A stretch of 64,000 bases of DNA from Pusillimonas sp. TS35 (GCF_009857885.1 NZ_WWER01000001.1:434001-498000), one strand, 5' to 3'; counted from the first letter of the stretch, positions 35,338 to 45,721 are shown. Notes: generated from the letters alone by a model not told the origin. Translations and numbers: made by a program.

Positions 35338-35673
35338 GTGAAACTGGCCACATGGGCGGGTGCGTTAAGGCTTGGGAACCTTTGGACAACACCCGCTACC
35401 GAGGTCGTGCAGGATCTGCACGACCGTGGCGGTCTGCAATTATTACACAAAAATCGGAAGGACTTTCCACATCCAGTGCTGCAGAGATGCCGCGGCGCAG
35501 CCCTTGGGTGCGTTGCATGATGTGCATAGTTGTCTTGAATTGCGCAACAGGTATTTATCCGACGCTGGTTGACGGATCGAATAGGACGAATAGCGGGTGC
35601 CGGCAGGCACATAACTTGCTACGGAGGTTTTCAATATATCAATAACCGATACAGGCGGCACCGGGAGCTTCCA
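35338..35673. other. Intergenic region between tRNA-Ile and small membrane protein gene
   Basis: 336 nt without a gene. The clearest structure is a 10-bp perfect inverted repeat GGTCGTGCAG / CTGCACGACC with the centre GAT (35403-35425). No strong promoter is visible for the tRNA on the minus strand; TTGTCC near 35384 is a weak -35 candidate. Confidence 0.4.
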
Positions 35674-35937
35674 ATGGACTACTACTACGTCCCTTTCGTT
35701 TTGTACGGTATCAGCATGGGGTTGTTTGGTGCGCTTGCCCTGCTGTTGCACAGCCAGGACAGTCAGGATGTGGCGCAGCGTCCTCGTCGCAAAGCGCAGG
35801 TGCGCGCCCGCGTGTCTGCGGCGCCCCTGGTGTTGAAAAGCATGGAAACCTGCAGCCCGATATCGGGCGATGCCGCGTTGGTGCCGCGAAAAAGCGGGTC
35901 GCCGCGGGATTTGCCGGGTACGCTTGCGGGCGTATAG
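35674..35937 (+). CDS. Hypothetical small membrane protein
   Basis: 87 residues from MDYYYVPFVLYGISMGLFGALALLL, with one membrane span (about 6-26), then a cytoplasmic-like basic and Ser/Pro-rich tail (QRPRRKAQVRARV). I do not recognise a family. The frame is open to 35569, but GGGAG at 35663-35667 and the hydrophobic start favour the ATG at 35674. A 116-nt gap separates it from the next small envelope protein. Confidence 0.6.
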   Translation: MDYYYVPFVLYGISMGLFGALALLLHSQDSQDVAQRPRRKAQVRARVSAAPLVLKSMETCSPISGDAALVPRKSGSPRDLPGTLAGV

Positions 35938-36053
35938 GGGCTCGCATCAGCTACACCTCCATCGTCGTGTGCGCATCATGCGGGGCGCGATTGGGCGGTC
36001 CATATTAGAATCGTGCCGTCGGCCGGGATACCCGGACGCCGGAGAAAGAAGCA

Positions 36054-36449
36054 ATGGTGATACGCGCAGCAGTGACAATCTGTCTGACCGGTATGCTGGC
36101 CTGGGCGCAAGGCAGCTATGCCGCTGGGGGGGTGTGCACCACCCGATCGAGTGGTGATATCACGGGCGACACGCCCGCAGGTTCGTCCATGGCCGCAGGG
36201 CAGGTATTCGATGTTCCGTGCCGGGGCGGGATACGGGGCGAACTGCAGGTGTTGAGTGGTCGTTTCTTTGACGTGACGCTGCAGCTCGAACAATACGCAC
36301 GTGATGGCTGGCGGGTTGTGCAAGGTGGCCAGCGCATTGCCTATAGTGCCATGCCTGGCATGTATCGGTTCACTGTGCGAAACAGTGCTTCTGACAACCC
36401 ACAGGCCGCGCCCGCGGTGTGGCGTCTTCGTTATTCCCTTCCATTCTGA
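36054..36449 (+). CDS. Hypothetical secreted protein
   Basis: 131 residues from MVIRAAVTICLTGMLAWAQGSYAAGG. A signal peptide with a likely cleavage after SYA (about residue 22) precedes a small beta-rich domain with two cysteines (C27 and about C56) that could form a disulfide. The YRFTVRNSAS...WRLRYSLPF end looks like the edge of a beta-sandwich. I do not recognise the family. The stop TGA shares bases with the ATG of the EamA gene (TGATG), suggesting coupled expression. Confidence 0.7.
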   Translation: MVIRAAVTICLTGMLAWAQGSYAAGGVCTTRSSGDITGDTPAGSSMAAGQVFDVPCRGGIRGELQVLSGRFFDVTLQLEQYARDGWRVVQGGQRIAYSAMPGMYRFTVRNSASDNPQAAPAVWRLRYSLPF

Positions 36450-37375
36450 TGCGCGGCGAACCGGCTCCCGCGCTTGCCTATCTGTGCCTGGCGACCAGCA
36501 TGATGCTGGTGGGCAGCTATGTGGCACTGAGTAAACCGCTAGCTGCGGTGTTCCCACTGTTTCTGCTGGCATGGCTGCGATTTGGTATTGGTGGTGTGGC
36601 CATGCTTCGCTGGCTGCGCAAGCCTGCACATGAACCCGTCCTGACACCGCGTATTCGTATGCTGGTGTTTCTGGAGTCCTTCCTGGGCAATTTTCTGTTT
36701 ACGCTTTGCATGATAGGCGGCGTCAAGCTGACGGGCGCGGTGGCAGCAGGGGTGATTCTGTCGTTCACGCCCGCGGCGGTGGCCTTGATGAGTCGTGTGT
36801 TTCTTCAGGAGTCGATTTCACCAAGGGTATGGGTGGCAGTATGTCTAGGGGTGGTGGGCATAGGCCTGCTTTCCCTCTCGGCAGAGCACGGGGCGGCGCC
36901 AGCGGCAACGGTTGACTATGCATGGCTGGGAAATCTGTTGCTGGTGGGTGCGGTGTTTTGCGAAGCCGCCTACGCTGTCATTGGCAAGACACTTACGGCA
37001 GTGCTGAGTCCGAGGCGCATCAGTGCGATCATCAATCTATGGGGGTTTGTGCTGACATTACCGGCGGGCGTCTATGCGGCCTGGTATTTCGACTTCGCGT
37101 CGGTTGGGTTGGGTATATGGGCGTTGCTGCTGTTCTATGCCTTGGCGGCCAGCGTCTGGACGGTGTTGTTGTGGATGACGGGACTGCGTGGTGTGCCTGC
37201 GTCGCGGGCTGGGGTCTTCACGGTGCTTATGCCTGTGACAGCCGCGCTGGTGGGGATGATGGTATTGGGTGAAACGCTCAGTGGTGTGCAGTGGCTTGCA
37301 TTTGCGCTTGCCTTGGCCGGGTTGATAACAGCCACGCTGCCGGGTAAAGGCGGCCGGGCGGGGCGGCAAGGATAA
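36449..37375 (+). CDS. EamA-family (DMT) inner-membrane transporter
   Basis: 308 residues from MRGEPAPALAYLCLATSMMLVGSYVA with ten predicted membrane segments in two EamA repeats (about 12-140 and 160-300). The first repeat contains ARG-poor RFGIGGVAMLRWL and GAVAAGVILSFTPAAVALMSRVFLQE, the second VFTVLMPVTAALVGMMVLGETL; both are typical of the 10-TMS drug/metabolite exporters. The substrate is unknown. The alternative start at 36419 lies inside the preceding gene. The ATG at 36449 overlaps that gene's stop. Confidence 0.9.
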   Translation: MRGEPAPALAYLCLATSMMLVGSYVALSKPLAAVFPLFLLAWLRFGIGGVAMLRWLRKPAHEPVLTPRIRMLVFLESFLGNFLFTLCMIGGVKLTGAVAAGVILSFTPAAVALMSRVFLQESISPRVWVAVCLGVVGIGLLSLSAEHGAAPAATVDYAWLGNLLLVGAVFCEAAYAVIGKTLTAVLSPRRISAIINLWGFVLTLPAGVYAAWYFDFASVGLGIWALLLFYALAASVWTVLLWMTGLRGVPASRAGVFTVLMPVTAALVGMMVLGETLSGVQWLAFALALAGLITATLPGKGGRAGRQG

Positions 37376-37454
37376 GAAAACTTGCGATTCTGACGGCTTG
37401 ATACCTGGCGTTGCGGGGTACTATCTGACAAAAACCAAAACGCTGGAGGTGTGT

Positions 37455-40400
37455 GTGTATCGCCCGGTTTGCCTGTTGTTCGCGTCGGCATTGTTATTCA
37501 GTGCTCCCGTGCCCGCTGCACAGATTGCGCGCATGGTGCCACAGGGCGAGGTGGCACAGGTCAGGCAGGTGGAGCTCGCGTTCGATGCGGACGTGGTTGT
37601 GTTCGGCCAGGGCTCACAGCCGGCACCCGTGCTGCTTGATTGCGGCGGGGGTGTCGCGGGCAGTGGCCGCTGGCTTGATGCGCGGCGCTGGACATACGTA
37701 TTCGATACACCGCCCGGCCCCGGCGTGTCGTGCGACGTGCGTATCGATCCGAGGTTCCGTACCCTTGCGGGCGAGGCGGTGACGGGGCAGACGCATTTTC
37801 ATTTCAGCACCGGCGGGCCAGTGGCCAACATTGACCGCCCTTACGGCGATACCATTGCCGAAGATCAGGTGTTCGCGCTGCGCTTCAATGGTGCGGTGGA
37901 TGAGGCATCGGTGCTTGCCCATACGCACTGCACGGTGCAGGGGTTAGGTGAAACCGTACCGGTGCGAACGATCACCGGCAAAGACCGTGCGGCGCTGCTG
38001 CAGGCACTTTATGGGCCGCGCAATGATGCGCGCACACAGTTCGTCGCTCTTGTGCAATGCAAGCGGCGTCTGCCTGCGACGGCTCATGTGCGGCTTAGTA
38101 TCGACCCTGGTGTCACGACGCCGGCCGACGACGGGCGCAGGCCGGTCGAGGCCACGCAGGGTGCGCATTTCGACTTTACCGTGCGGCCGCCTTTCTCTGC
38201 GACGTTTTCATGCCTGCGCGAGCGCGCCGACAAGCCCTGCACGCCCGTATCGGGCATGGCGCTGTCTTTTTCGGCGCCTATCGCTCGCGATGATGCGGCG
38301 CGGGTGGTGCTGCGGGCAGCAGCGGCAACGTTCGCGCCGAATCTGGGCGGCGACGATGGCGATACGGGGCCGGTGTCGCGGCTTGACTTCAAGGGGCCGT
38401 TTCCACCGGACGCCGTGCTGGAGCTCGGGCTTCCGGAAGGCTTGAGAGATGACGCCGATCGTGTGTTGGCCAACGCGGATCAGTTTCCGATGCGAGTCGC
38501 TACGGGGCCTTATCCCCCGCTGGTAAAGTTCGCCTCAGGCACTTTCGGTGTGATCGAACGTTTTGCCCATGTGCCACCGGGCGGCGACGAAAGCGCGCAT
38601 CCGGCAGCCGTGCCGCTGACTTTGCGCAATGTGGAACCGGCGCTGGCCACGAAGGCATTGGCTGTTTCAGCGGGCACGGTGCACGATTATCGTCCGCGCG
38701 ACGATGTTCAGGTGCTGCGCTGGTATGCCAGGTTGCAGCAACTGGACGGCGCGTATTGGACTGATGGACAGTTGAAGAATATTATCGCCGGCAAGGCGCC
38801 TGGCGACAGCAAAGGCAAGCCGGTGGATACTCGCGCAGTATCCGTGCTGGCAAACCAGGAAGGTGTGCGCACGCTTACGCTCCCGGGGGCTGTGTCGGGC
38901 ACCGGTGGGCAGGCTCCTTTCCAGGTTGTCGGCGTACCGATCGCCGAGCCAGGCTTTCATGTTCTCGAAGCCGCATCGCCACGGCTGGGGGCGTCGCTGC
39001 TTGGTCATGATGGGCCCATGTATGTGCGTAGCGCCGCGTTGGTCACTAATCTTGGTGTGCACATCAAGACCGGCCGCGATGATGTCCTGGCGTGGGTCAC
39101 TACGCTGGACGATGGTAAACCCGTCGCGGGTGCGGATGTCAATGTGCTTGATTGCGAAGGCAAGCATCTGGCGGCGGGACGTACAGATGCGCAGGGCTTG
39201 CTGCACATCGTTCAGAACCTGGATGCGCCGCAATACTGCGATGCCACCGGTTTGAGCGGCTTGTATGTGTCAGCGCGCGTTGGCGCGGACCATCCTCAGG
39301 CGCGTGGCCGGGCAGACTTTTCTTTTGCGTTGTCCGGTTGGGATGCAGGCATCGAGTCTTGGCGCTTCAATGTGCCGGTTGACACCCGCCCCGAGCCAAC
39401 GTTGGCAATGCACACGGTGTTCGACCGCACTCTGTTGCGTGCCGGCGAAACCGTATCCATGAAGCACTACATTCGCATGCAGACGCGCGATGGCCTCGCG
39501 TCGCCCGATGCCGGGCCCAGGCTGCCCGACCGGCTTGTGGTGGCGCACGAGGGCTCCGACGAGCGCTTCGAACAGCCCGTGCAATGGATCCCGACGGCAA
39601 CTGGGGGGATGTACGCCACCAGCGCGTTCGCCATCCCGCGCACCGGAAAATTAGGGGTTTACTCAGCCACGCTGACGGACGCGGATGGAAATTGGTATGG
39701 GCGCGGCACTTTCCGGGTTGAGGCTTTCAGGCTGCCTCTGCTGGATGGGCATATTACGATCAAGGCGGCAGGGCAGGACGCGGGCGGCGCATTGGTCGCG
39801 CCGGAAAGATTGGAAGCGGATGTGCAATTAGGCTACGTGTCGGGCGGCCCGGCGGGCGGGGTGGGCATCGGCCTGTCGGGCGTGATGCGCGGCCGTGGTG
39901 TGTCGTTTCCCAATTACGATGATTTTGTTTTCGACGCACCGCGTGCCGGGGGCGTTGAAGAGGGCGCCGATGCGCCGGCCGCGCAGACGTTGTTCCTCGA
40001 TAAGAAGCAGGTGAGGCTTGATGCGCAGGGCGGTGGGCGCATACATATCGACGAGGTCCCGCAGGTACGAGGCCCCGCCGAGTGGCTGTTCGAAGCCAGC
40101 TTTTTCGACCCTAACGGGCAGGTGCAGACGCTCAGCCGGACGGTGCCCGTATGGCCAGCATCCGTGCAGGCGGGCTTACGGGCGGGAAACTGGCTCAACA
40201 GTGGCAAGCCAGCCGCCATTCATGCGTTGGCGCTGTCCACGTCCGGTGTGCCGCAGGCCGATGTGCCCATGACAGTGCATGCGCTTGCGCGCACCGTCTA
40301 CTCCACCCGAAAGCGCATGGTCGGCGGCTTTTACAGCTACGATCATCACACCGAAACCAAAGACCTGGGGCAGGTATGCGAAGGCAAGACGGATGCGTCG

Positions 40401-43400
40401 GGCATGCTGGCCTGCGAGGCAACGCTGGCGCATACCGGCGAGGTCACGCTGGTTGCCACGGCGCGGGACGCGCAGGGGCGCGCCTCGCAGGCAGCTGCCT
40501 CGCTGTGGGTCACCGGCAAAAATGACTTATGGTTCGGCGGTGGCAATGATGACCGGATCGATGTGATTCCGGCGCGCAAGCAATGGAAGCCTGGCGAGAT
40601 TGCCAGCTTCCAGGTGCGCATGCCGTATCGGCGCGCGACGGCGCTGGTGGCGGTGGAGCGGGAAGGGGTGCTGGAAACCAGGATTGTTGAACTCGCGGGC
40701 GCTAACCCTGCGATCGAGCTGCCTGTCAAGGCCGAATGGGGCCCCAACGTATATGTGTCTGTGCTGGCCTTGCGCGGCCGCGTGCGTGAGGCGACATTGG
40801 GCAGCTTCCTTGACTGGGGCTGGCGGGCGCCGCGTGCATGGTTCGAGGCATTCAGGCGCCGCGGAGATCCGTATACGCCGCCCACAGCACTGGTCGATCT
40901 GGCCAAACCCTCGTTTCGCTTTGGCCTTGCGGAAATCCGCGTCAGCGATGACCGGGACCGGCTGCACGTGTCGGTCAAGGCCGACCAGACATCCTATCAA
41001 GTCAGGCAGAAGGTTACCGCCAGGATCAAGGCCACGTTGCCGGACGGCACGCCCGCCGCCCATGGCTCGGTTGCCTTTGCCGCTGTCGATGAAGCGTTGT
41101 TGGCCCTGATGCCGAACAAGAGCTGGGAGGTGTTGACGGCTATGCGCCAGTTGCGCAGCTATGGCGTGCAGACCGCGACGGCTCAGATGGAAGTGGTCGG
41201 GCGGCGCCACTATGGTCGCAAGGCGCTGCCCGCCGGCGGAGGTGGAGGGGCAAGCCCGACGCGTGAGTTGCTGGATGCACTGGTGCTTTGGGAGCCTGTG
41301 GTGGACTTGGACGAAAATGGCCAAGCCACCCTGACGTTTCCATTGAACGACACGCTTAGCCGCTTCAGGCTGGTGGCGATCGCCGATTTCGGCAGCCAGC
41401 GGTTCGGCACCGGGTCGACGGACATTGTGACAACACAAGACCTGCAGTTGATTCCGGGCTTGCCGGATACGGTGCGCAGCGGCGACACCTATCAGGCAAT
41501 GGTCACCTTGCGCAATAGCACTGCGCGTGAAATGCGGGTGCGTGTTGCCGCGCGCTACGAAGGCGAGGGTATCGAAAGCGCCAGCCTGAGTGAGCGCGAG
41601 GTCAGCATTGCGCCGGGCCAGGCAGCCACAACGCAATGGCGGATTGAAGCGCCGCAAGGCAATGAAAGCGCGGCTGGCACGCGGCTGCGCTGGACTTTTT
41701 TGGCCAGTGAAACCGGAGACAGCGCGGCGTCGAACGATGCTGCCGCTCCGGCGATGGATCGCCTGCGAGTGAATCAGCAGCTTGTACCCTCGGTTCCCGT
41801 GCGGACATGGCAGGCCAACCTGCTTGCGCTGACGGGCGGCGAATCGGCCGTGACGCTGCCGGTGGCCCCGCCCAAAGGGGCCCTGGCCGATGCATCGGGA
41901 CGGCCACGTGGTGGGTTGCAGGTCGATGCGCAGCCCACCCTGGGAGGCGGCCTGCCGGGGGTTAGGGAATGGCTGCGCGCATATCCCTACACTTGCCTGG
42001 AGCAACGCAGCGCCAAGGCCATTGGCCTGGGCAGTACGGCGGACTGGCAGTCCGTCATCGCTACGCTGCCCGATCATCTGGACGAGAACGGGCTTGTCGC
42101 CTACTTTCCTGGTGGCGGCCAGGGCAGCGATATCTTGACTGCCTATTTGCTTTCGGCCAGCCATGAAGCTGAGGCGCTCGGGTTGGATTTCATCATTCCG
42201 CAGCCCTTGCGCGACCGTATGGCCGCCGGCCTGGAGGCATTTGTTCAGGGGCGTCTGACGTCGCCGCATTGGTCGCCTGTTCGTGATCTGGATATGCGCA
42301 AACTGGCCGCGCTGGATGCATTGTCTCGCTATGGTCTTGTCCACCCGCGCATGCTGGACAGCATCGCGGTCGCACCAGACAGATGGTATACATCCGCGGT
42401 GATCGATTGGCTTTCAATGCTGCAGCGTGTGCGGGGGATCGATCGGCGCGAGCAGTTGATGGATCAGGCCAGCCAAGTACTGCGTGGCCGAGTCGCAGGG
42501 GGCGGAACCGCTCTGGCGCTCCCGGCTGGCGGCCTGAACGATAGTTGGTGGCTGATGGCGGGCCATGAGGTCAACCAGGCCAGGCTGATGCTTGCTGTCA
42601 GCCAGCGGCCCGATTGGGTCGACGATATGCCGAGGCTGGCGCAGGGCCTGCTCGCCAGCCAGCGCGAGGGCGCTTGGCGCACAACATCGGCCAACCTGTT
42701 CGGTACGCTTGCAATGCGGATGTTCGCGGCAAAGTTCGAAACAGGGCAAGTGGCAGGCGTGGTACGCCTCGCATTGGCGTCGGGTGGCAAGGCGTCGATT
42801 GCTGTGAAGGATGCGAGTGGCAAAGAGGCTGGCAAGGCTGGAGACGCGTATCTGCCATGGGCGTCTGCGCAAAACGACAGCCTTGTGTTGCGCCAGGATG
42901 GGAAGGGCAAAGCATGGGTGAGCGTGCGGGCGCAAGCGGCGGTGCAGGTGCGCGAGGCGGTGTCGGCGGGCTATCGCGTGCGGCGTGAAATCACGCCTGT
43001 GTCCCAGGCGGAGCAAGGGGTGTGGCGGCGGGGCGATGTATATCGCGTGAAGCTGACGATACATGCCGCGGCTGGTATGCCGTGGGTCGTGGTCGATGAT
43101 GCTATCCCCGCCGGCGCCACCATTCTGGGCAGTGGGCTGGGGCGGGATTCGGCCATCGCGGCCGATGGCGAAGATGACGATGCGAACCATCGTCCGCCTC
43201 GCTATGTCGAACGCGGCGCCGACGCCTACCGGGCCTATTATGATTTCCTGCCGCAGGGCGAGAGCACACTCACCTACACAGTCAGGCTCAACACCGCCGG
43301 GCGGTTCTCGCTGGCGCCAACACGCGTGCAGGCACTGTATCAGCCGGACGTCTATGGTGAGCTTCCTGCCGCTGCGCCTCTTGATGTCGCACCCGCGCAG

Positions 43401-43415
43401 GGGGCGTTACCGTGA
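37455..43415 (+). CDS. Bacterial alpha-2-macroglobulin (YfhM-type) with thioester
   Basis: 1986 residues. The GTG at 37455, 5 nt after GGAGG, gives a signal peptide MYRPVCLLFASALLFSAPVPAA; the TTG at 37398 is rejected. Successive MG domains fill about 30-1300, the alpha-2-macroglobulin domain (LWEPVVDLDENGQATLTFPLNDTLSRFRL) is near 1280, and the thioester motif CLEQ is at 1514-1517 in YPYTCLEQRSAKAIG. The protein would sit in the periplasm and trap proteases attacking the cell. Unlike lipidated YfhM, no lipobox cysteine is visible at the cleavage site. The stop overlaps the pbpC start. Confidence 0.93.
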   Translation: MYRPVCLLFASALLFSAPVPAAQIARMVPQGEVAQVRQVELAFDADVVVFGQGSQPAPVLLDCGGGVAGSGRWLDARRWTYVFDTPPGPGVSCDVRIDPRFRTLAGEAVTGQTHFHFSTGGPVANIDRPYGDTIAEDQVFALRFNGAVDEASVLAHTHCTVQGLGETVPVRTITGKDRAALLQALYGPRNDARTQFVALVQCKRRLPATAHVRLSIDPGVTTPADDGRRPVEATQGAHFDFTVRPPFSATFSCLRERADKPCTPVSGMALSFSAPIARDDAARVVLRAAAATFAPNLGGDDGDTGPVSRLDFKGPFPPDAVLELGLPEGLRDDADRVLANADQFPMRVATGPYPPLVKFASGTFGVIERFAHVPPGGDESAHPAAVPLTLRNVEPALATKALAVSAGTVHDYRPRDDVQVLRWYARLQQLDGAYWTDGQLKNIIAGKAPGDSKGKPVDTRAVSVLANQEGVRTLTLPGAVSGTGGQAPFQVVGVPIAEPGFHVLEAASPRLGASLLGHDGPMYVRSAALVTNLGVHIKTGRDDVLAWVTTLDDGKPVAGADVNVLDCEGKHLAAGRTDAQGLLHIVQNLDAPQYCDATGLSGLYVSARVGADHPQARGRADFSFALSGWDAGIESWRFNVPVDTRPEPTLAMHTVFDRTLLRAGETVSMKHYIRMQTRDGLASPDAGPRLPDRLVVAHEGSDERFEQPVQWIPTATGGMYATSAFAIPRTGKLGVYSATLTDADGNWYGRGTFRVEAFRLPLLDGHITIKAAGQDAGGALVAPERLEADVQLGYVSGGPAGGVGIGLSGVMRGRGVSFPNYDDFVFDAPRAGGVEEGADAPAAQTLFLDKKQVRLDAQGGGRIHIDEVPQVRGPAEWLFEASFFDPNGQVQTLSRTVPVWPASVQAGLRAGNWLNSGKPAAIHALALSTSGVPQADVPMTVHALARTVYSTRKRMVGGFYSYDHHTETKDLGQVCEGKTDASGMLACEATLAHTGEVTLVATARDAQGRASQAAASLWVTGKNDLWFGGGNDDRIDVIPARKQWKPGEIASFQVRMPYRRATALVAVEREGVLETRIVELAGANPAIELPVKAEWGPNVYVSVLALRGRVREATLGSFLDWGWRAPRAWFEAFRRRGDPYTPPTALVDLAKPSFRFGLAEIRVSDDRDRLHVSVKADQTSYQVRQKVTARIKATLPDGTPAAHGSVAFAAVDEALLALMPNKSWEVLTAMRQLRSYGVQTATAQMEVVGRRHYGRKALPAGGGGGASPTRELLDALVLWEPVVDLDENGQATLTFPLNDTLSRFRLVAIADFGSQRFGTGSTDIVTTQDLQLIPGLPDTVRSGDTYQAMVTLRNSTAREMRVRVAARYEGEGIESASLSEREVSIAPGQAATTQWRIEAPQGNESAAGTRLRWTFLASETGDSAASNDAAAPAMDRLRVNQQLVPSVPVRTWQANLLALTGGESAVTLPVAPPKGALADASGRPRGGLQVDAQPTLGGGLPGVREWLRAYPYTCLEQRSAKAIGLGSTADWQSVIATLPDHLDENGLVAYFPGGGQGSDILTAYLLSASHEAEALGLDFIIPQPLRDRMAAGLEAFVQGRLTSPHWSPVRDLDMRKLAALDALSRYGLVHPRMLDSIAVAPDRWYTSAVIDWLSMLQRVRGIDRREQLMDQASQVLRGRVAGGGTALALPAGGLNDSWWLMAGHEVNQARLMLAVSQRPDWVDDMPRLAQGLLASQREGAWRTTSANLFGTLAMRMFAAKFETGQVAGVVRLALASGGKASIAVKDASGKEAGKAGDAYLPWASAQNDSLVLRQDGKGKAWVSVRAQAAVQVREAVSAGYRVRREITPVSQAEQGVWRRGDVYRVKLTIHAAAGMPWVVVDDAIPAGATILGSGLGRDSAIAADGEDDDANHRPPRYVERGADAYRAYYDFLPQGESTLTYTVRLNTAGRFSLAPTRVQALYQPDVYGELPAAAPLDVAPAQGALP

Positions 43416-45646
43416 GGCACGGCGCATGGGCGTTGGGGGCTTGGCTGGCGGTGTACTGCATGCCGCTGTCTGCCGCTCAGTTTCCCGCTTATGAGCAGGT
43501 GCGCGCGCAGTATGCGTCATCGGACATTCTCGTGCTCGATCGGCAAGGTCAAGCGGTAGCGCGCGTTCGTCACGATCTGCAGGCCCGGCGCGGCGACTGG
43601 CTGGCGCTCGACGACATATCGATTGCTCTGCAGCGGGCGGTCATCATGTCCGAGGATCGGCGTTTTTATGCGCATGGCGGTGTCGACTGGCAGGCTATGG
43701 CTGCCGCTGCGTGGAGCAACGTGGTGCACGACCGGCGGCGCGGAGCATCCACGCTGAGCATGCAACTGCTGGCGTTGATGGATCAAGACTATCGGCGCGA
43801 GCCTGGCGGCCGCGGCATGGTGCAGAAATTCGATCAGGCGGTTGGGGCGCAATCGCTTGATGCGCAATGGACAAAGGCGAATATTCTGGAGGCTTACCTG
43901 AACCTGGCCGCCTTTCGGGGTGAACTGGTCGGGGTGGACGCGCTGTCTCGCGTGATGTTCCAAAAGCGGGCCAGCGCGTTGAACCTGCGCGAAGCCGCGT
44001 TGGCGGCCGCCATGCTGCGTGGGCCTAATGTGTCTGAGGTCTTGCTGGCCAAGCGGGCCTGTGCCCTGTTGCGGGAGATGGGGGTGCCGCAGGCTTGTCT
44101 CGGGCTGCGCGAATTTGCCGAGGTGGTGTTGCGCCGTGGTTCGTATCCCTTGGTCGGTACGCCGGGCATTGCCCCGCATTTTGCGCAGTTGGCGCTCGCC
44201 GACCTGCCGGCCCCTCCCCGAGTGGGGGCGCGCGTTGCCACGTCGCTGGACGCATCGCTGCAGCGATTGGCGGTGGCTGCCGTGCAGGCGCGTTTGCACG
44301 CTTTGGGCGATGCCAATGTACGCGACGCGGCAGTGGTGGCGATGGACAACTTAACGGGCGAAGTGTTGGCGTATGTCGGCTCGTCGGGCGCAATGTCGGA
44401 CGCGGGACAGGTGGATCATGCGCGAGCGCTGCGCCAGGCGGGTTCGGCGCTCAAGCCTTTTTTGTATGCCCAGGCGATTGGGCAGCAGCGCATCACGGCC
44501 GCATCACTGTTGGAGGACAGCCCGCTGAATCTGTCGACCGGCGCGGGCCTGTATATCCCCCGCAACTACGATGCGCATTTTGCGGGCTGGGTCAGCGTCC
44601 GTACGGCGTTGGCTGCATCGCTCAATATCCCGGCCGTGCGTACGCTCATGATGGTGACACCCGATGCGTTTGCGCGTCGGCTGGTGGCGCTTGGACTGCC
44701 GTTGACGCATCATGGTGATTACTACGGCTATAGCCTTGCTTTGGGTAGTGCGGATGTCACGTTGCTGACGCTTACCAATGCGTATCGCGCGCTGGCGAAT
44801 CTGGGGGATTTCAGCCTGCCGCGATATCGTGCGCAGGCGGGTGGGCAGGATGACGTGTTCGCGCACCGGCAGGTGGGTACCCCTGGCGAGGCGTGGATCG
44901 TGGGCGATATTCTGTCCGACCGCCAGGCCCGTGCACGTACATTCGGGCTCGACAGCCCGCTGTCCACGCCATTCTGGACCGCGGTCAAAACGGGGACTAG
45001 CAAGGACATGCGCGATAACTGGTGCATAGGGTGGTCGTCGCGCTACACCGTAGGCGTATGGGTGGGCAACAGCGGTGGCGCCAGCATGCGGGACGTCTCG
45101 GGCGTATCGGGGGCGGGGCCGATCTGGCATGACGTCATGGCAGCCCTGCATAGGCATCAGCGCAGTGATCAACGGGGCCCGCCGGCGTCGGTCACGCGCC
45201 AGCCGGTGACGTTCGAAGAGCGTCTCGAACCGTCCAGAATAGAAGCGTTTGTGGGTGATACCGCGGTGAGCCGGGTTGCATTGGCGGAGCGCGCATCCGC
45301 ATCCGGTCCCGCATATGTGCGGATCGAACAGCCAGCGGACGGCGCCTTGCTTGCCCTCGATCCCGACATACCGCCGGCGCGCCAGTGGCTGCGACTGCAG
45401 GCGCGCGCAGAAACAGGGGGCGATACGGGTAGGCTGCTGTGGCGGGTCAATGGACGGGTGATTGGCGAAGGCACGAGTGCGCGTTGGCAGCCTACACCGG
45501 GCAGCCATAGGGTCGAGCTTGCGGATGCAGCAGGCCGCCGCCTGGATGTTGTCCAGATCACGATACGTGGCCTTCCAGGCACAGTGCGTGCTGATTCGAT
45601 CGATGAAATGACATTTGATGCAATACACTCTAATTTTGTAGAGTAA
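43412..45646 (+). CDS. pbpC: Penicillin-binding protein 1C
   Basis: 744 residues. An N-terminal membrane/signal segment precedes a glycosyltransferase-51 domain (SEDRRFYAHGGVDW, about 85-100) and a transpeptidase domain with SxxK at S345-K348 (GSALKPF), SLN, and KTG at 526-528 (VKTGTSKDMRDNW). A C-terminal PBP1C domain of about 90 residues closes it. It polymerises and cross-links peptidoglycan. GTG start overlaps the macroglobulin stop; the pairing of these two genes is common in proteobacteria and suggests repair of the wall where protease attack breaches the envelope. Confidence 0.95.
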   Translation: MRHGAWALGAWLAVYCMPLSAAQFPAYEQVRAQYASSDILVLDRQGQAVARVRHDLQARRGDWLALDDISIALQRAVIMSEDRRFYAHGGVDWQAMAAAAWSNVVHDRRRGASTLSMQLLALMDQDYRREPGGRGMVQKFDQAVGAQSLDAQWTKANILEAYLNLAAFRGELVGVDALSRVMFQKRASALNLREAALAAAMLRGPNVSEVLLAKRACALLREMGVPQACLGLREFAEVVLRRGSYPLVGTPGIAPHFAQLALADLPAPPRVGARVATSLDASLQRLAVAAVQARLHALGDANVRDAAVVAMDNLTGEVLAYVGSSGAMSDAGQVDHARALRQAGSALKPFLYAQAIGQQRITAASLLEDSPLNLSTGAGLYIPRNYDAHFAGWVSVRTALAASLNIPAVRTLMMVTPDAFARRLVALGLPLTHHGDYYGYSLALGSADVTLLTLTNAYRALANLGDFSLPRYRAQAGGQDDVFAHRQVGTPGEAWIVGDILSDRQARARTFGLDSPLSTPFWTAVKTGTSKDMRDNWCIGWSSRYTVGVWVGNSGGASMRDVSGVSGAGPIWHDVMAALHRHQRSDQRGPPASVTRQPVTFEERLEPSRIEAFVGDTAVSRVALAERASASGPAYVRIEQPADGALLALDPDIPPARQWLRLQARAETGGDTGRLLWRVNGRVIGEGTSARWQPTPGSHRVELADAAGRRLDVVQITIRGLPGTVRADSIDEMTFDAIHSNFVE

Positions 45647-45721
45647 ATTGATAGACTTTGTGCCGATCCGGAATCCGCAGCCGCGGCATACCCAACCGTC
45701 ACTCATAGCAGGGGAGAAGCG

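Noticed and set aside
40527-42344. 605-codon minus-strand frame inside the macroglobulin gene
   Set aside because: Same cause: the coding strand carries conserved macroglobulin sequence including CLEQ, and the antisense product is His/Arg-rich with no recognisable domain.
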